Assembly (NCBI GenBank): GCA_031310005.1
Contig: CM062379.1
Coordinates: forward strand, 372,001 to 436,000
Origin: Dactylellina haptotyla
Lineage: Eukaryota > Ascomycota > Orbiliomycetes > Orbiliales > Orbiliaceae
Direction of reading: 5' to 3'
Length of the DNA stretch: 64,000 nt
Shown here: in pieces, positions 42,813 to 55,900 of the stretch
How the letters are laid out: the number at the start of each line of letters is the position of its first letter
Position numbering within the stretch: the first letter of the stretch is position 1
Made by a program: the position numbers and the translations under genes
Notes under the pieces: model-generated
Told to the model about the DNA's origin: nothing
The model's input: the letters and a program-made list of their open reading frames with translations, nothing else
The model's database searches: none

Positions 42813-45480
42813 TCTACGACGTGTCGGGAGGATAGGTACGTGTGGGAACACTATTAGACAATATATGACGATAACGGAATGCGATGCACGAATCCAAAGA
42901 CGGGACGGGGATTGGATGGTCGGTTCGGAAGAGCCAAATGATAACGCGGCAAAGAGATTGTGGATCGGAGGATGACCTGGCCCTGCAGCAAACGATATTC
43001 CGAATGGCAAGCCTTGCAGCGTTCTCTATCTTGACTGTTTGCCTGCCTGCTTGCCTGCCTGCCTGCTTGATCCTGCTGTGTCCTGCGGCGAGCGGTGATG
43101 TAGAATTGAGACTGGAATTAGGGAGCTACAAGGAAAAGAAGGGGAGAGGTTGGACGCACGTTGATGGAGCTCAGCTCTCGCTTCCAGCTGCCGTGCGTGG
43201 AACCCGCCTGGAAGACTTCCCTGGGCTTGGCACAACGCACAGTTTTCCTTGTGTTGCGCGGGTCTCCACCTGTCGCCAGTTTCGATGTCTTCACTGGCGA
43301 ACAATTAGATGCGCATGATTGTTTTCAAAACATAGTAGGGCTGTTAGTTTCAGGATATTTCAGAAATTCTAGGAGTCTTGACGGATGAGTGCGATTATTT
43401 CAGTTCAGCGTAAAGAAAATATTATATCCCACAAAATCTCTCCCCTTCGTTTCCGCGACTCGAGCTTGCAGTTTTACGGAATCACGCAACACAAAGGCAA
43501 AATAGTCTGGAGGAATATATGTATGGCGTATCCTCGTACCTCGATATCTCGGATTTTGCGACATGGCGTGCCAGGAATATTTTGTTCAGTCTCCGGACTC
43601 GCCTTGTTATTCATTGCGGTCCTAATCAAGATTTTTTGTGTTGTCCGGCCTGCGAGAGGAACCAACGAGACCGCGCTATGCCAAGTTGGTATGTCCATGC
43701 GAGAGCTGAGTAATAGCCGGGGCGAGTGGGTCCTACACAATCCGTAACTGAGATTGAGGCTCCGGCAGCCTTGTGAAAGTATTAAAGCAAGCGGGATCTT
43801 CTGGTCCTTGCAAGCCAAATCAAATTGCCCTACCAAATGGAAATCGCCATGAGGCTTCATCGAGCTGGATGCATATGGTCTCGCCCTCACGGTGAATTTA
43901 TCGCCGCTGTTTTCCCTTCTACCCAGGATAAATGCATCTTTCCAGTTCACTTGCCTCCCCGCCACACATATTTCTCGCCAAACACAACGGAATGCCTTTC
44001 GACCTGAATCCTCAAAGAATGTTGTGCCAGCGTCCACCCAAGGATCAAAGCTGAGCTGGGAAACATCGTTCTTGTTTGGATGAATCTTTCTATGGGGAGA
44101 GGAAAGAAGGAGGAGGTGGTTTGTATGAGCCGGAGCTTATTATAAGTTTAGAAATTGTATGAGAGCGAGAGAACGAATCCTTCCATCATTCGAGGGGCGG
44201 CGCATTTGCGCTTGCTATAGCGTAGGGAGGGCCTTCGCGTTGTTCGCGAACTGGCCAGACAAGCAAAAAAAGTGTGTTTGATGTGGACTCCGCGAGGATT
44301 TTCTTTTTCCTGCCCCGGGGGTCCGCAGGACAGGGGGTGTCCGGGAGCGAGGTCGCCTACAGGGCCATCCTTCAAGAACTTCCGAATTCTTGTCCGGTTT
44401 CTGGATGATTTCGGTGATATTGCGCAGAGGTGAACAAAAGTTATAAGTACTTGCGTTTCGTAACAACTAGAATTGAAAGTCAGAGATCCCAAATTCAAGT
44501 TTTCAGCTTCAGAACCTTCGCAAGACCCCAGACTACAAGATACCCTACTTTGAGATAGTTCCAATTTATCTTAGTCGCGTTGTGCTCTCGCCCTTGTCGT
44601 AAATCGCCAAGCCTCGTTCCCGCCCAAGGCATACTTACTTTGCTGCTCGAACCGCCCGCCGTCCAGCTGGGTCCTGCAATAAATCCCACAATCCGTCCAT
44701 CTCGTTACTTCGTGCCCTCCGTCTCCTCTCTGCACTCGCTGCTCCTCCTCTGATTATGACATTATTGTCTCTGTTGGCGTAGCTACGTAGAAACGACTCA
44801 AATTTCGTAAGGTGAGCATCATCTCCGCCTCAACCAGCCTGCCTGCAATCGCAATGCACTTTATACTCACCCCCTTGGACGAGACTAGGTGCCTAAGATT
44901 CAAGTCGAGTCAGCCATCGAGCGATATCGTGAAAACGGAATTCCTAGTTAGGCGGTCATTATCGGAGTTATTCCGGTGGTAGAATCAGTCACTCATGACT
45001 GAACTGTGCCTTTATGCATGAAAACGATCCTTCACCGAAATTTGACCATATAGAAACTCAAGTCCCCAACGACCAGTCCTTACAAAATACAAACCTCAAA
45101 CAACACCGACCCCGCAGTCCAATTCCGATACCGCGCTCGCAACATCGGTCCGCAGAAACCTTCCACGCTAATATCTACGAGAGCGTTGCAGTGGGACGTG
45201 ATTCAACCTATTCGAGAGACTACAAATCGTTAAAAGCAAGATAAAGTGAGTCTTACTTAGTCACGTGAACCCAACCACACCAGACCTATCAGAATCCCAT
45301 TATATTGAATCCTTGGTCCTTGTTGATCCGGGGGACTAGAATAGTGTAGAGGAGATATATAAAACCTAAGAAACCTGACTGACCTGAAAACTTTTGCGTG
45401 ACACCTTCTCAGATTCAAGAAAGCGAAAAGTCTTTAAAGCACCTATTACTATTTAATATTCCTTCGTAAAAGTACCTACG
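42813..45480. other. Long intergenic stretch: divergent promoters
   Basis: About 2.7 kb between divergent genes. It contains a CT-rich microsatellite near 43,039 and pyrimidine-rich promoter-like sequence near 44,700-44,870 and before 45,480. Open frames at 43,474-44,037 and 44,148-44,564 (minus) have no family likeness and are not called. Confidence 0.45.
43039..43070. repeat. GCCT tetranucleotide microsatellite
   Basis: Imperfect run of TGCC/TGCT tetramers over about 30 bases in non-coding DNA upstream of the 42.8-kb gene. Confidence 0.75.
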
Positions 45481-48400
45481 ATGATGGATCCCGGTAATGA
45501 TGGCGTTTTGAGCCCCAATTCCTCGCGTGATCTCCAGCAGAGGTTTTCCCGCGGGTTACGTCAAGATACCGGCGCAAAGGCAGAATGTCCGCAATGTCCT
45601 TGGACTGGAAAGGGAGCGGCTCTAGCTAAACATTTATCATCGGAGCATGGGATAACGGAGCAAGTAGCTGCAGCAACATCACCAGCTGACGATAGGTAAG
45701 TTAGCTAAATATCCAATTTCTTAAATTCGTACCCACAAACTCCAAAATCAAAAATCTCTCAGCTTTATTAGTCGGGTGGGATTCTCTGGCAAAGAAACCC
45801 TACGGTAAATCAAGCAACCAAAATAATGCGCTAGGGGGGAATTCGAGGGCTTAAATGTTCTCAGAGATGGGCCCTACGAGGATGGTGTCGTATTATTGTC
45901 TCTGGCAATACATCGAATGCCGGGACTCCTCGCGTAACGTGCATGTTGATTGCAGGACTCCTCCCACACACCACCCAAAAAGCCGTTTTTTTAATTTCCT
46001 CTCCTACTGCCTAGTTTTTTCTCAAGTAAAGATAGACGCTAACTCGAAAGGTGTATGTATCCAGGCACGCCTCGTTACCTCAGGTACAAGAAGAAGTGCA
46101 AATGCAGATAGATGAAACACCTGCATCACCTTCTACCTCAACTACTAGGCCGCCTAGAAGACGGAATCTAGCTGGCAATGCTGCCGGCAGGCGGGTTGAA
46201 GCCGGGGACCCAGACTTTAGAAGACCTTCTAGGGGAGATAACTCTGCGAGCAAATTGTATGACCATCGCAGCGATAGTATCAAGCCCGCTGCGTCTTCTT
46301 CTCGTCCCTCTCAGCCTCGGCAGTCACAACCTCCTGCTTCTCCGAGGAATGTCTCCCAACGTCCCTATCAACGGCCTAGTGCCCCACAAGGCCAGCCGGG
46401 AGCTCCAGTTCTATTAAGGAAACCTGGTGCTCCTGCCCCCCCTCCAACACAATCTGCTCCCATTTTTACATCCCCTCCTCCCTCTAGCAATACAAATATC
46501 CCTCCTCAACTTCATGATGAGGATGAACCAGAACCCCAACCTGAACTCATCCTACAACCAGAGACACGTCCTATATCTCAGGAACAGCTTGTTGCTGAGG
46601 TTAAGGGTATTTATGCTGGTCTCGTCATGGTTGAAGCGAAGTGTATTGAGGTGGATTCCAAACAGGCGGCTGCTGCCACGCAAGGTGGTGTCAAAGATGC
46701 TCCAAGATTAAATAATGATCAATGGCAGGCTTTGATAGCACTCCATAGGACACTCTTGCATGAGCATCATGACTTCTTCCTTGCATCCCAACACCCCTCT
46801 GCTGCTCCATCTTTGCGAAAACTTGCTACAAAATACGCCATGCCCGCGAGGATGTGGAGGCACGGTATCCATAGCTTCTTGGAGTTGCTGAGGCACCGCC
46901 TTCCAGATAGCTTTGAACATATGCTTGCATTTATCTACCTCGCTTATTCTATGATGGCACTACTCTATGAAACAGTGCCAGCGTTTGCGGATACCTGGGT
47001 CGAATGTTTGGGAGACCTCGGACGCTATAGAATGGCTATTGAGGAAGGTGATCCCCGTGACCGAGAAGTTTGGATGAATGTGTCAAGGTTTTGGTATTCG
47101 AAAGGTACAGACCGCCAACCCCACGTTGGCAGACTTTATCACCACCTCGCGATCCTGGCGAGGCCCAATATCCTGCAGCAACTTTTCTTTTATTGCAAGG
47201 CACTGGCAGTCTCCCAGCCCTTTTCTGCTGCTCGCGAGTCCATATTAACCCTTTTCGATCCTACCGCACTCAAAGAGCAAGATATTGAAGGAAATCAGTC
47301 CGCAGACGCCGTCTTTGTGCTGCTTCATTCCATTTGCTTTACGCTCGTAAATCAAGACGCGTTTGCTGAGAAGAAAGGAGAGTATCTGGACCTCCTAGAA
47401 AGCAAGATCAAAGTACTCAAGCTCAAGTTCAAGATCCCTGGCGCTCATATTGCCATCTGTGGTATTTCTTCGCTCTTCCAGTACAATTTAAAGGAGGGCA
47501 GAATGAAGATGTCCACGACGATGAAGGAGAACCAAAAAGCCACCAGCGACGCTGAAGCAGCTTACAAGGCCGCCCAAGCGCAGAAGGCTGAGCCTGACAA
47601 TACCCTCCCACCAGGTGCAGTTATCGACAATTATGATCCCAAGATGGCGCTTTCCGTTCCACTCCCAGAGCTTGATCCTTCAGTAAACCACGATATTTCC
47701 TTATCTCACGCACAGGAGCTAGCCTTTGACATCTTGTCTCTTGCATTTGATCGTGGAGCTGATGCCGCTTGCCAGCCTCACATTCACATTTGGCTTGTCT
47801 TTCTCGACTACTTGAAGCAGTACCCGGAAGGTATGGCATTAATTGTCAAGAATTTCCCTTGGGAGCAAATGACGCAGTATGCGACGGACCTTCTCAAGAA
47901 ACGCAAGAATGACGAGGCAGCCATGGCTCGTATTCATGACTCCAACATCTTCCCAGTTGTACAAAAAGGGTTCCGGCCACTTCCGGAAGAGTACATGCTC
48001 CGTGGTTTGGAGATTGCTCGCCGTTACTTCCCGTACGGGTATTTCAGTAAGATTCAAGTTGACGATGATGAGAGACTTATCGAGCTCCCCAGCATGAATC
48101 TTGTCAGAGAGGAGAAAATCCTTTGGTTGATGGTAAGATTTGCTGCGTACGGACCCTGGATTAAGTATGATGCCGCCAGGTTATCGTTCTCCGTTTCGGC
48201 GGAGCTCAAGAGCCTTCTTCAGGAGTATACTCTCCAGCCTTCTTACAACCAGGAGCCACTCACTGCTATGGAAGACTCCGATGTAGATATGGAGATGTCC
48301 CCAGCCACTCTTGCGGATGAAGATGACGAGTCGAGCGTTGACGAGATTGATCATCCTGAACTCGCACAACTCCTTTCTAAGCGAAAGGCACTCAGGAAGA

Positions 48401-49185
48401 AATTGAACGACCCCGCCGCCACTGTCGAAGAGGAGAAGCAGGCCAAGAAGTCCGCGCCCTTTTCCTCTGAGTCTTTCAAACCTGGCTTCACTACTGTCAT
48501 CGTCGACACTAATTCCCTAGTCAAACACCTTGATACCTTCAAAAAGATGCTTGAGTCTAACCAGTGGAACATCGTTCTTCCGTACTCTGTCGTCACTGAG
48601 CTCCGTGGTCTTCAACGAAACGACGGAAAGGTCAGCTTGACATCCGAGCTTGCCTTGAACCTTCTCTCCCAAGCTCTGCAGGAGAAGCGAAACCTTCGCA
48701 TCATCACCGCCAAGGGATCGACGATAGCAAGTCTCTCAGGTCAATTCTACGAACTTATCGACGATTATTATGAAGACGGACGCAAGAATCTCGACGATAT
48801 TATCATAGAAACTGCCAAGTCTCAAGGCGTGATTTCGGAGAGCCGTGCCTCGTCGCCGGGCGTAAAACCGGTGGTTCTGATAACCGATGATGCCGTTATG
48901 AGAGTCAAGGCGGTCACTAGAGGCGTTGCATCTGTTGCTACCAAGCAATGGATTAAATACATTTCGCCACCGGATGAAGCCACTCAGCGCAAGATTGCAA
49001 ATACCTATCACTCATTGATGATCAAGAACCCAACTTATAACCAAGATCATGTGTATAAGGCAGCACGCGACGCTGCTGGTGATGAGAGTTCTGCGGCTAA
49101 CATTTTGCGAAGAGATATGACTCTGAAGAAGCGGAAGGCCAAAGCCTATATGGAACGACAAAAGCAGCAAGGACTTATTAGCTGA
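45481..49185 (+). CDS. EST1/SMG6-like protein with N-terminal zinc finger and C-terminal PIN nuclease domain
   Basis: Two exons, 45481-45695 and 46065-49185, 1111 residues. Exon 1 encodes a C2H2-like finger (CPQCPWTGKGAALAKHLSSEH). After a Pro/Ser/Arg-rich disordered part comes an EST1-type 14-3-3-like/TPR region (LHEHHDFFLASQHPSA, AMPARMWRHGIHSFLELL, AFADTWVECLGDLGRYRMAIE, VGRLYHHLAILARPN). The C-terminal PIN domain (about 880-1060) keeps acidic residues expected for metal binding: Asp886 in VDTNSLV, Glu in TELRG, Asp982/983 in NLDDII and Asp1013/1014 in ITDDAVM. By family knowledge SMG6/EST1A cleaves mRNA in nonsense-mediated decay and may touch telomeres. The intron of 369 nt is long for this window, so a small extra exon is possible. 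Confidence 0.88.
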
Positions 49186-49281
49186 TGGTGGCGGCTCGTT
49201 TTAGGCGGTTTTATCATTTGCATTCTTGGAAGTTCTCCGGCTGCCGCTACAGATTGGAATCGCACATTTAACTCGTTCTCC

Positions 49282-49992
49282 ATGGAACTTGACGCCCCTT
49301 GGATCTTGCGTGCCTGGACCCCGCTGAACTACGCTAGGATTGGATACAACCGCCAAAGAATGAGCCATGCAATGCGGAATAAAGTGGATCTTCAAACTTT
49401 TATGGATACACTCATCACGGATCGGGCCCGTTTTAGATATTGGAACATACTTGGATTTTTAAACCTTTTGGACTGCACACTCTACAATACACTGCCGAAC
49501 TGGACTTTTTACTGGATAGGTCCAATTATTACTTCAGCCTTGACCAATAAACCCAAGGCGCTCTACGAGAAAGCATTCGACCAACCTTCCCTCTACCCCA
49601 ACTACTGGAGTAGTTGTTATGTATCAGAGTTTTATTTCTATCCTCGCATACAACTGGTGATAAGGCGTTATCAAATCAAAAACTTTCCGGAGCTGGTTCC
49701 AAATTCATTATACCCGATTCGCGAGCGCATTACATGGTTGAACTTTTTAACGGCGTTTTTTATTCTTAACCTTATAGAAACATGTACCACTTTGCTTTGC
49801 TGTAACATATCATTCTCTTTTATTCAGTCACCGCGCCGTTTTTTTAATGACGGGGGTGATGAGGAACACCGAAGTTGTAAATACATTCAACCTATTGACT
49901 GGGGGATACCCGGTCTTTCTAGCATTCTTCTTATTTTACTAGACATAGACGATATCGAGATAGCGTTTAATAAACGAGAAAATCTGAGCTGA
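49282..49992 (+). CDS. Hypothetical protein (doubtful)
   Basis: A 236-codon open frame starting at ATG, about 100 bases after the EST1/PIN gene. The translation is rich in aromatic and hydrophobic residues (FRYWNILGFLNLLDCTLYNTLPNWTFYW) with one possible membrane helix (WLNFLTAFFILNLIETC). No family is recognised, and no intron or neighbouring evidence supports expression. It may be a real lineage-specific gene or a chance frame in the 3' flank. Confidence 0.3.
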   Translation: MELDAPWILRAWTPLNYARIGYNRQRMSHAMRNKVDLQTFMDTLITDRARFRYWNILGFLNLLDCTLYNTLPNWTFYWIGPIITSALTNKPKALYEKAFDQPSLYPNYWSSCYVSEFYFYPRIQLVIRRYQIKNFPELVPNSLYPIRERITWLNFLTAFFILNLIETCTTLLCCNISFSFIQSPRRFFNDGGDEEHRSCKYIQPIDWGIPGLSSILLILLDIDDIEIAFNKRENLS

Positions 49993-52900
49993 GACGCTGG
50001 TAGGCTCCATCATTGCATAGTTCTACCAGCGCCGGAAAACGTGATGATGACTTTTGAATAACTACGGGGAGTATTACCTTCACAACAGCCAGCATTGCGA
50101 CTCCTTTGTGCATGCTCATGCTGACGAAACAACTCGATGAATAGCTAGATCGATCCTTCTAACGCCGGAAGCATTCCTGCCAGGTGCGGCTGGGAAAACG
50201 ATGACAAGTATATTGACGTTCGGCCCCGCACGCGCACCACACTTTGCAACGATCGAGACTAGGGAAACGAGACCGTTCGATTACCAACGCAAAGTAGCTA
50301 GTTGCTACGGCACAGGATCGATGCACGATGCTTTTACGAGAGGTCAGATGTGGATACGAACTAATCCCAAAGGCCCGGCGGCCAAAATAGCACCGTCGTC
50401 GCGATATTCCGGTGCTGCAATGTTTTACTGGAGGGCCGAGACTTGAACCCCGCTTTCAAGGATTCACGTACTACCGACATGGGTTTGAAAACGTCAAGCC
50501 GCCCTCCCCTGGAGTCTATCATGACGATATCACTCGATCATGACCGTTATTCTATACCCCGCAAACGTTGTGCGAAAGAAAACTCGCTTCGTCGAGAATT
50601 AAATTTTTGGATCCGCGGAAGAAGGCGTGCCGGGTATTCCCGGTATACCAGGTTTACCCAAACGGCTCAAGGAATTTAAATCAGAACGAATGAGTATTCG
50701 AAAAGCGGCACGGGTCGAGATACTCGTGGTGTCGAGGAGATATATGATGCAGCACGATAAGGAAACGTGCATACTCGAAGATTTCGAGAAACAAACCTGA
50801 GGAAATACGCGTTTTGCTCACAAGGTCGTTTGGTCTACACTTTTAGGCGTCATAGGCAGAATTCGAGGTGAATCCGGCTATCGAAAATATGCTAAAAAAA
50901 TTCCAATGAAGTTGGGCGCCAACATTTCGGACCTATCCAAGATGCTAGATGGCCTGTGCACGAGCAAACGGCACCGCGCGAGGCTGAGCAAACTTTTCCA
51001 CGAGCTACGCGAGCGTGTTGCATCAACCCGCAGTTTACATAAACTGTTAGCGAGCTTGCTAAATCAATGCTCGAGAGCAACGAGGCTGATTAAATTCGAA
51101 TACCACACGGAATCGATTTCCAAAGATCGACCAATTCCGCCCGGTCGATACGATGCGAGTCGCCCATCACATATTTACGCCTCTATCTTTTCCCTGGAAT
51201 GATAAGAGGTTTTGCCTAAAGTTGCTATTATTGGGCAGATATAAAACCAGGCTCTTTAATATTTGCAATCCGCGAACTCCTATCTGGTTCAATCGCTGTC
51301 TCGGATGGCGACACAAAAAGGGATGGCCTTGGGAGACCAGAGGAAATTACAGGCGATCGATCGAATAAGATTGTATATCCGTGAGAGGATAGGAAAGGAG
51401 CTCGCGCGCACAGCAGATCACAAGAGCAAGCCGTCTCACAATACTATTGTAACTGTGGTATATCGGATGTACCTTGCCTTACCTTAGCATCAGCGATGCG
51501 ATTATCCGATAGCTCGCAAGGAGAAACAGCTATTTTAAAGCCGTATTCAGTTTAAATTCCTCCCAGGTTGTTACACCATCCTGAGTTAGGTATCACAACC
51601 GCTCGATACCTCTTCTTGACCAATCTTCAAAATATTAAACGGAAGGCGTTTGATTTTGGCTACATCCAACTGAAGAGAAGACAGATATTGCCTAAATCGT
51701 GCTTGAGATGGGTGGTTGCAAGCTTCTGATCTTTCGGTTGGGCTTCAAGATGCATATACGCATGTGCAGTTTGTCGCCCAAATTCGCGAAATTGCATAGC
51801 CTCCCTCAAGCGGCGATGTGAACACGGGACGATGTACTTGTTGCCCTCAGCCATAGGCCACGAGCGAAAGTGTGGGAGGCAGTCTACCCTTGCATCCAAG
51901 CTCGCAAGTTGGTGTTGTGATTCTGGCCGACGCTTTAGATTCAGCCAAATATGGGGGATCAACGCAGTTCTTGGTGAATAGGAACCCTACCATCGAGGTT
52001 AAAAACTAGGCAGCAACCGACTACCCAGACTTACGAAACAAATGATAGCGTCGCGGACCTGTTGCTGACCAGACATCCATCAGAAGCCGAAGTCTTCTTA
52101 TAGGGTAAATCTATACAAATTTGCAAATGTTCTCATCGGAACCCCTGATCCCAAGCTCACACTTTACCCCTTGGCAACCATAAAATCTCCTTTCTGCGAA
52201 CCTCTAAGCCCCGTGCACACGGCATCTCGTGGCTGAGAACCCGTTTATATATCGTGCTTTCCATCCGATATATCCATCGCCTTGAAGGAGAAGAAGAAGC
52301 CTTAGATTTTCGATTTCGATTTCAATAGTGTTCAGCGCGGAAGCGCAGCTGACCACATGTGATTATAAAGGGTGGGGACTGCGATAGTTCCCTAGAGTTA
52401 ACAAAGCGGTTTACAAATTTGGGAGTTAAGGGGAGGGGAAATCGGATCGCTCTACTCTGCCCCACTGGCTGGCAGATCCTTGGGTGGAGGTCTGGTCTCC
52501 GCCTGAATTAGACACGCACATGTACCATTGCCGAAGTAAAGAAGCAAGATTTAACTTAGTCTGGGGTCGCAGTTTCTGGCGAAAGTGCACATGAATTGCC
52601 AGTACCTCGAAACTGTTCTTGCTTTGAGCAAGTATTCACTTAATGCCTTCAAGTAAGATGGCTTCGAAATCAAGTCCACAGAATCTTCAACCGATGTGTT
52701 GTCGTACATATGTGCATGCACTCAACGCGGCTGAAGCTGGAAGGCCGCATTCTGTAATCAGCAAGGCCAGCCAAATTTTCATGCAAACTCAATCTGGGGG
52801 GTTTTTGATTGCTGAGGAAAACTTGTATCATTACTATTATGCATGGAAACTCGATAAGGATTCGTGGAAACAATTGAAGAAATATCAGATCCACTTCTGC

Positions 52901-55900
52901 CAATATGCAATTGAGAGCAGCCACAACAATTTTCCGTCGAAATCCATTGTTTTCTTAGCGAATTGGGATTTGCCAGATGGACTGCCGCTTCCTAAATAGT
53001 TGATGTCCCCGCAATTCAACGCCCTGACAAAATCCCGATGCCAGGACTAGAAACAACAAACTATGACTGAATGAATGATGACACAGATATTCTCCTTGAC
53101 TGGAAGATGAAACTCGGATATTGGTTTTATGTTACACAAGCCTTCTTCTCTGTTCCGCAATCCCATTCGGTACCAAATATTCGGAATATAAGACTACTCT
53201 CTAAACGCTTTATAATAGATCCTTCACCTTCTAAGTTACGCATAATGAGCCGCCGTTTGAGGCTGCACCCCACCTGCGTTTCTCAGGTGATAATATGCGG
53301 ATTATGATCAACATTCCATAGAACGTCCGGTATTATTCCCAGAATCTAGAATAAACCAAATGATCAACGATTCGAAAGCAGGATTTTTTATGCAGATAGT
53401 ACGATTGGCTAGCCGCCCTCCGAAACCATGTCTCGCAGCCGAGTCGGTGGCTGCTGGCTTGTTGATCATTAAATAAGATAAAGTGATGGAGCCATTTTAA
53501 AATTATCTTGAAATAGGGAAGCCTTGCCTCCCTATATAATGAGGTTGGGATACTCGAGTCAAGTAGAAAGATCAAGACCACATTTCCTTTCTGCCATTTA
53601 AAGGATTCCTCTTAGCGCTCTGTTATGCAGGTTCTTCCTGTGAATACATGTTGAGGTATACATACATGGAGTTTCGTCCCGAGGTGCGTGCCGGGAATCT
53701 CCTTGGGCTCCGGGGGGATAATCGTCCTCCTGTCCAATCAGGTCGCATGAGGATGGGAGGCCTGACTCTCAAAAAACGCGAAAAAAAAGCAAAGTGTTGT
53801 ACGCTTGAGTGTATCCTTGCGATCCACTGCGATGAATCCGGAAGCCTGAGGTCACAGTACATGTAGAACGTTCACGAATAATTCATTGTAAAGGTACATT
53901 CCAGCCGAGATCTCGAGGGCAAAATTTTTGACAGAGTGGTAATTCAATCCTTACTTCGTCGTCTAGCTGGCAAGGGACATCAGTTAAGACAGCAGCATCG
54001 ACCGTCGAGGTGTCTGACGCAAAATATCGACAGCACAGCCAGCGAAAAATTTGCGAGGAGCTCAGTATGATCTATTTAGGGCTCATTATGACAATATTAT
54101 ATGCAGTTCTCGACACAAAGAATGAAAATCCGTATCCTCATTACAAACGCATGCATTCGGGGTTTCGTTGTCGAAAATGGATATATATGCGAGGTCATGC
54201 CGCAGAATCCTTATGAAAAAAAGATGTAGAAATACCCGAAGATGGGTGGCCCAACCATTTCAGTGCCTATGCAATGTCGCATCATGGAAAGTATCGCAGT
54301 ATGCGAGGCCGCAGGTTCGGCGCCGTGCCGGCACATGGCAGGAAAAGTTCCCGTCGGCATCTTAAAGAAGCATAATCCGGCGATCAAAATGACATTGACC
54401 CCCATTCGGTTCGGCCCGATTGCTCCTCCTCAGGTACGGCTTTGCGAGATTGCTTTTGATCCATGGACTCGGGTACTTGTGCGACCGCGGCGGCTGCCTG
54501 TTAGTGGCGTGCTTGCGTTTCGGAATCGCCGTATATAAATTCCTTCTACTTCCCGATTGTACAAAAATTGTGCTGATTATGGCATGTGGGTGGGATGAGA
54601 ATATTACGAGCGTCGTTACGCAATCAGATATGATGATTAGTTAGATCAAGTGGGAGCGTGCATTTAGTCGAGGTTCCGAGAACTGCCCGAAAACGGCTAT
54701 TCGCGTTAAAGCTTTGCGGCATCACACGGTTGAATGGAAGATTAGATGTCAAACATATCCCGAGATGCCGGAAACGCAAATTCATCGAAAACCACCCTGG
54801 AAACAAATATCCCGTCCCGTCACTATTTCTTTTTTGAGGCATATATTTCCCTTTGGATAGATTGCTCCCAACATGTGATATCGCGAGAGGCTACGAATAT
54901 TCGGAGTTGCAAAATTCGATGCTCAAAAAAATCGAGACCTCAGTAAATTTTCTATTAACCGCGCCAAATAGGATTCAGCATTTGCTCATGGGCCTGCAGA
55001 TTGCTCGTGGAATGCACTATCGTGCTTATAAGAAAAACGCATCGGGTAACGCCTATGTCTCGAGATGTTGAGACAAGCTCCGAACCTGCATGGTCAAAGT
55101 TTTGTCTGCAGATAATGCGCGCATTAGATAGCTTAAACTCTACACCTCCCTGCGAATCGAGATATATTGTTGGATCCTTCATGTTATGATTGACGCATGT
55201 GGTGCTATTGGCCCCGGAAGACACTCTCGGGCCAGTTCATCAAGGAACTTCTGGTATTCTGAGACATCTCATCGCGTCCCAAGATGCTGACAAAGCATCA
55301 CCAAATAATTCTACGCGTATTTAGAGAACCCGCAACTAACCTATCGTTATTGGGCGGAAAAAGTTGAAGTTCTCAAAAATCATATGCTACGCGACGGGGG
55401 GTGGCAAAAGCGTACGCGGTGTGACATATTCTCAGAATATAATACGAAGTTTAAGACAATATGACCCATAACGACATAAACCGCATCAACGATGACATAT
55501 TGACCAATAAAGACAGCTCGGGAATCTATCTGCAGCTAGATCAAATGTTTCCATCTGCAGGTGCTTACAGAGCAGAAACCTACCGCGATAGTTTTTGGAT
55601 CCTCAAGAACTAATGGGACGATGCCACCTCATCATGATCGTTTCAGGATCCAGAAGTTTTTTCTTGGCGTACCTAGCTCCACTAGCAGGGCGAGGCGAGG
55701 TGAATAGCTCCAGATGTCCCGTTCCTGTTTTCTTTAAGCTGTGGTGCCAATATATCACAGACCTTCTCAATGGCTTCAAATGAGCAAGGGTATCTAGTAA
55801 GACATGGGATCCTGCCATGGACCGAGTAGTAAGAACAAACCTCAACTTGAAAGACAGGGATCTGCCTGAACCCAAAGAATTTCTAATATCAAACTTGGAA

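Noticed and set aside
43474-44037. 187-codon minus-strand open frame
   Set aside because: No recognisable domain, and other frames in the same stretch are equally open.
44148-44564. 138-codon minus-strand open frame
   Set aside because: Translation looks random and no upstream promoter or homologous motif is visible.
52643-52999. 118-codon plus-strand open frame in the gene-poor region
   Set aside because: Some protein-like stretches but no family; overlapped by an 84-codon frame on the minus strand.
54955-55190. Kinase-like phrase LMGLQIARGMHY near 54,985
   Set aside because: Only a dozen residues resemble the kinase phrase 'L-x-x-A-x-G-M-x-Y-L'; no HRD, DFG or glycine loop was found around it.
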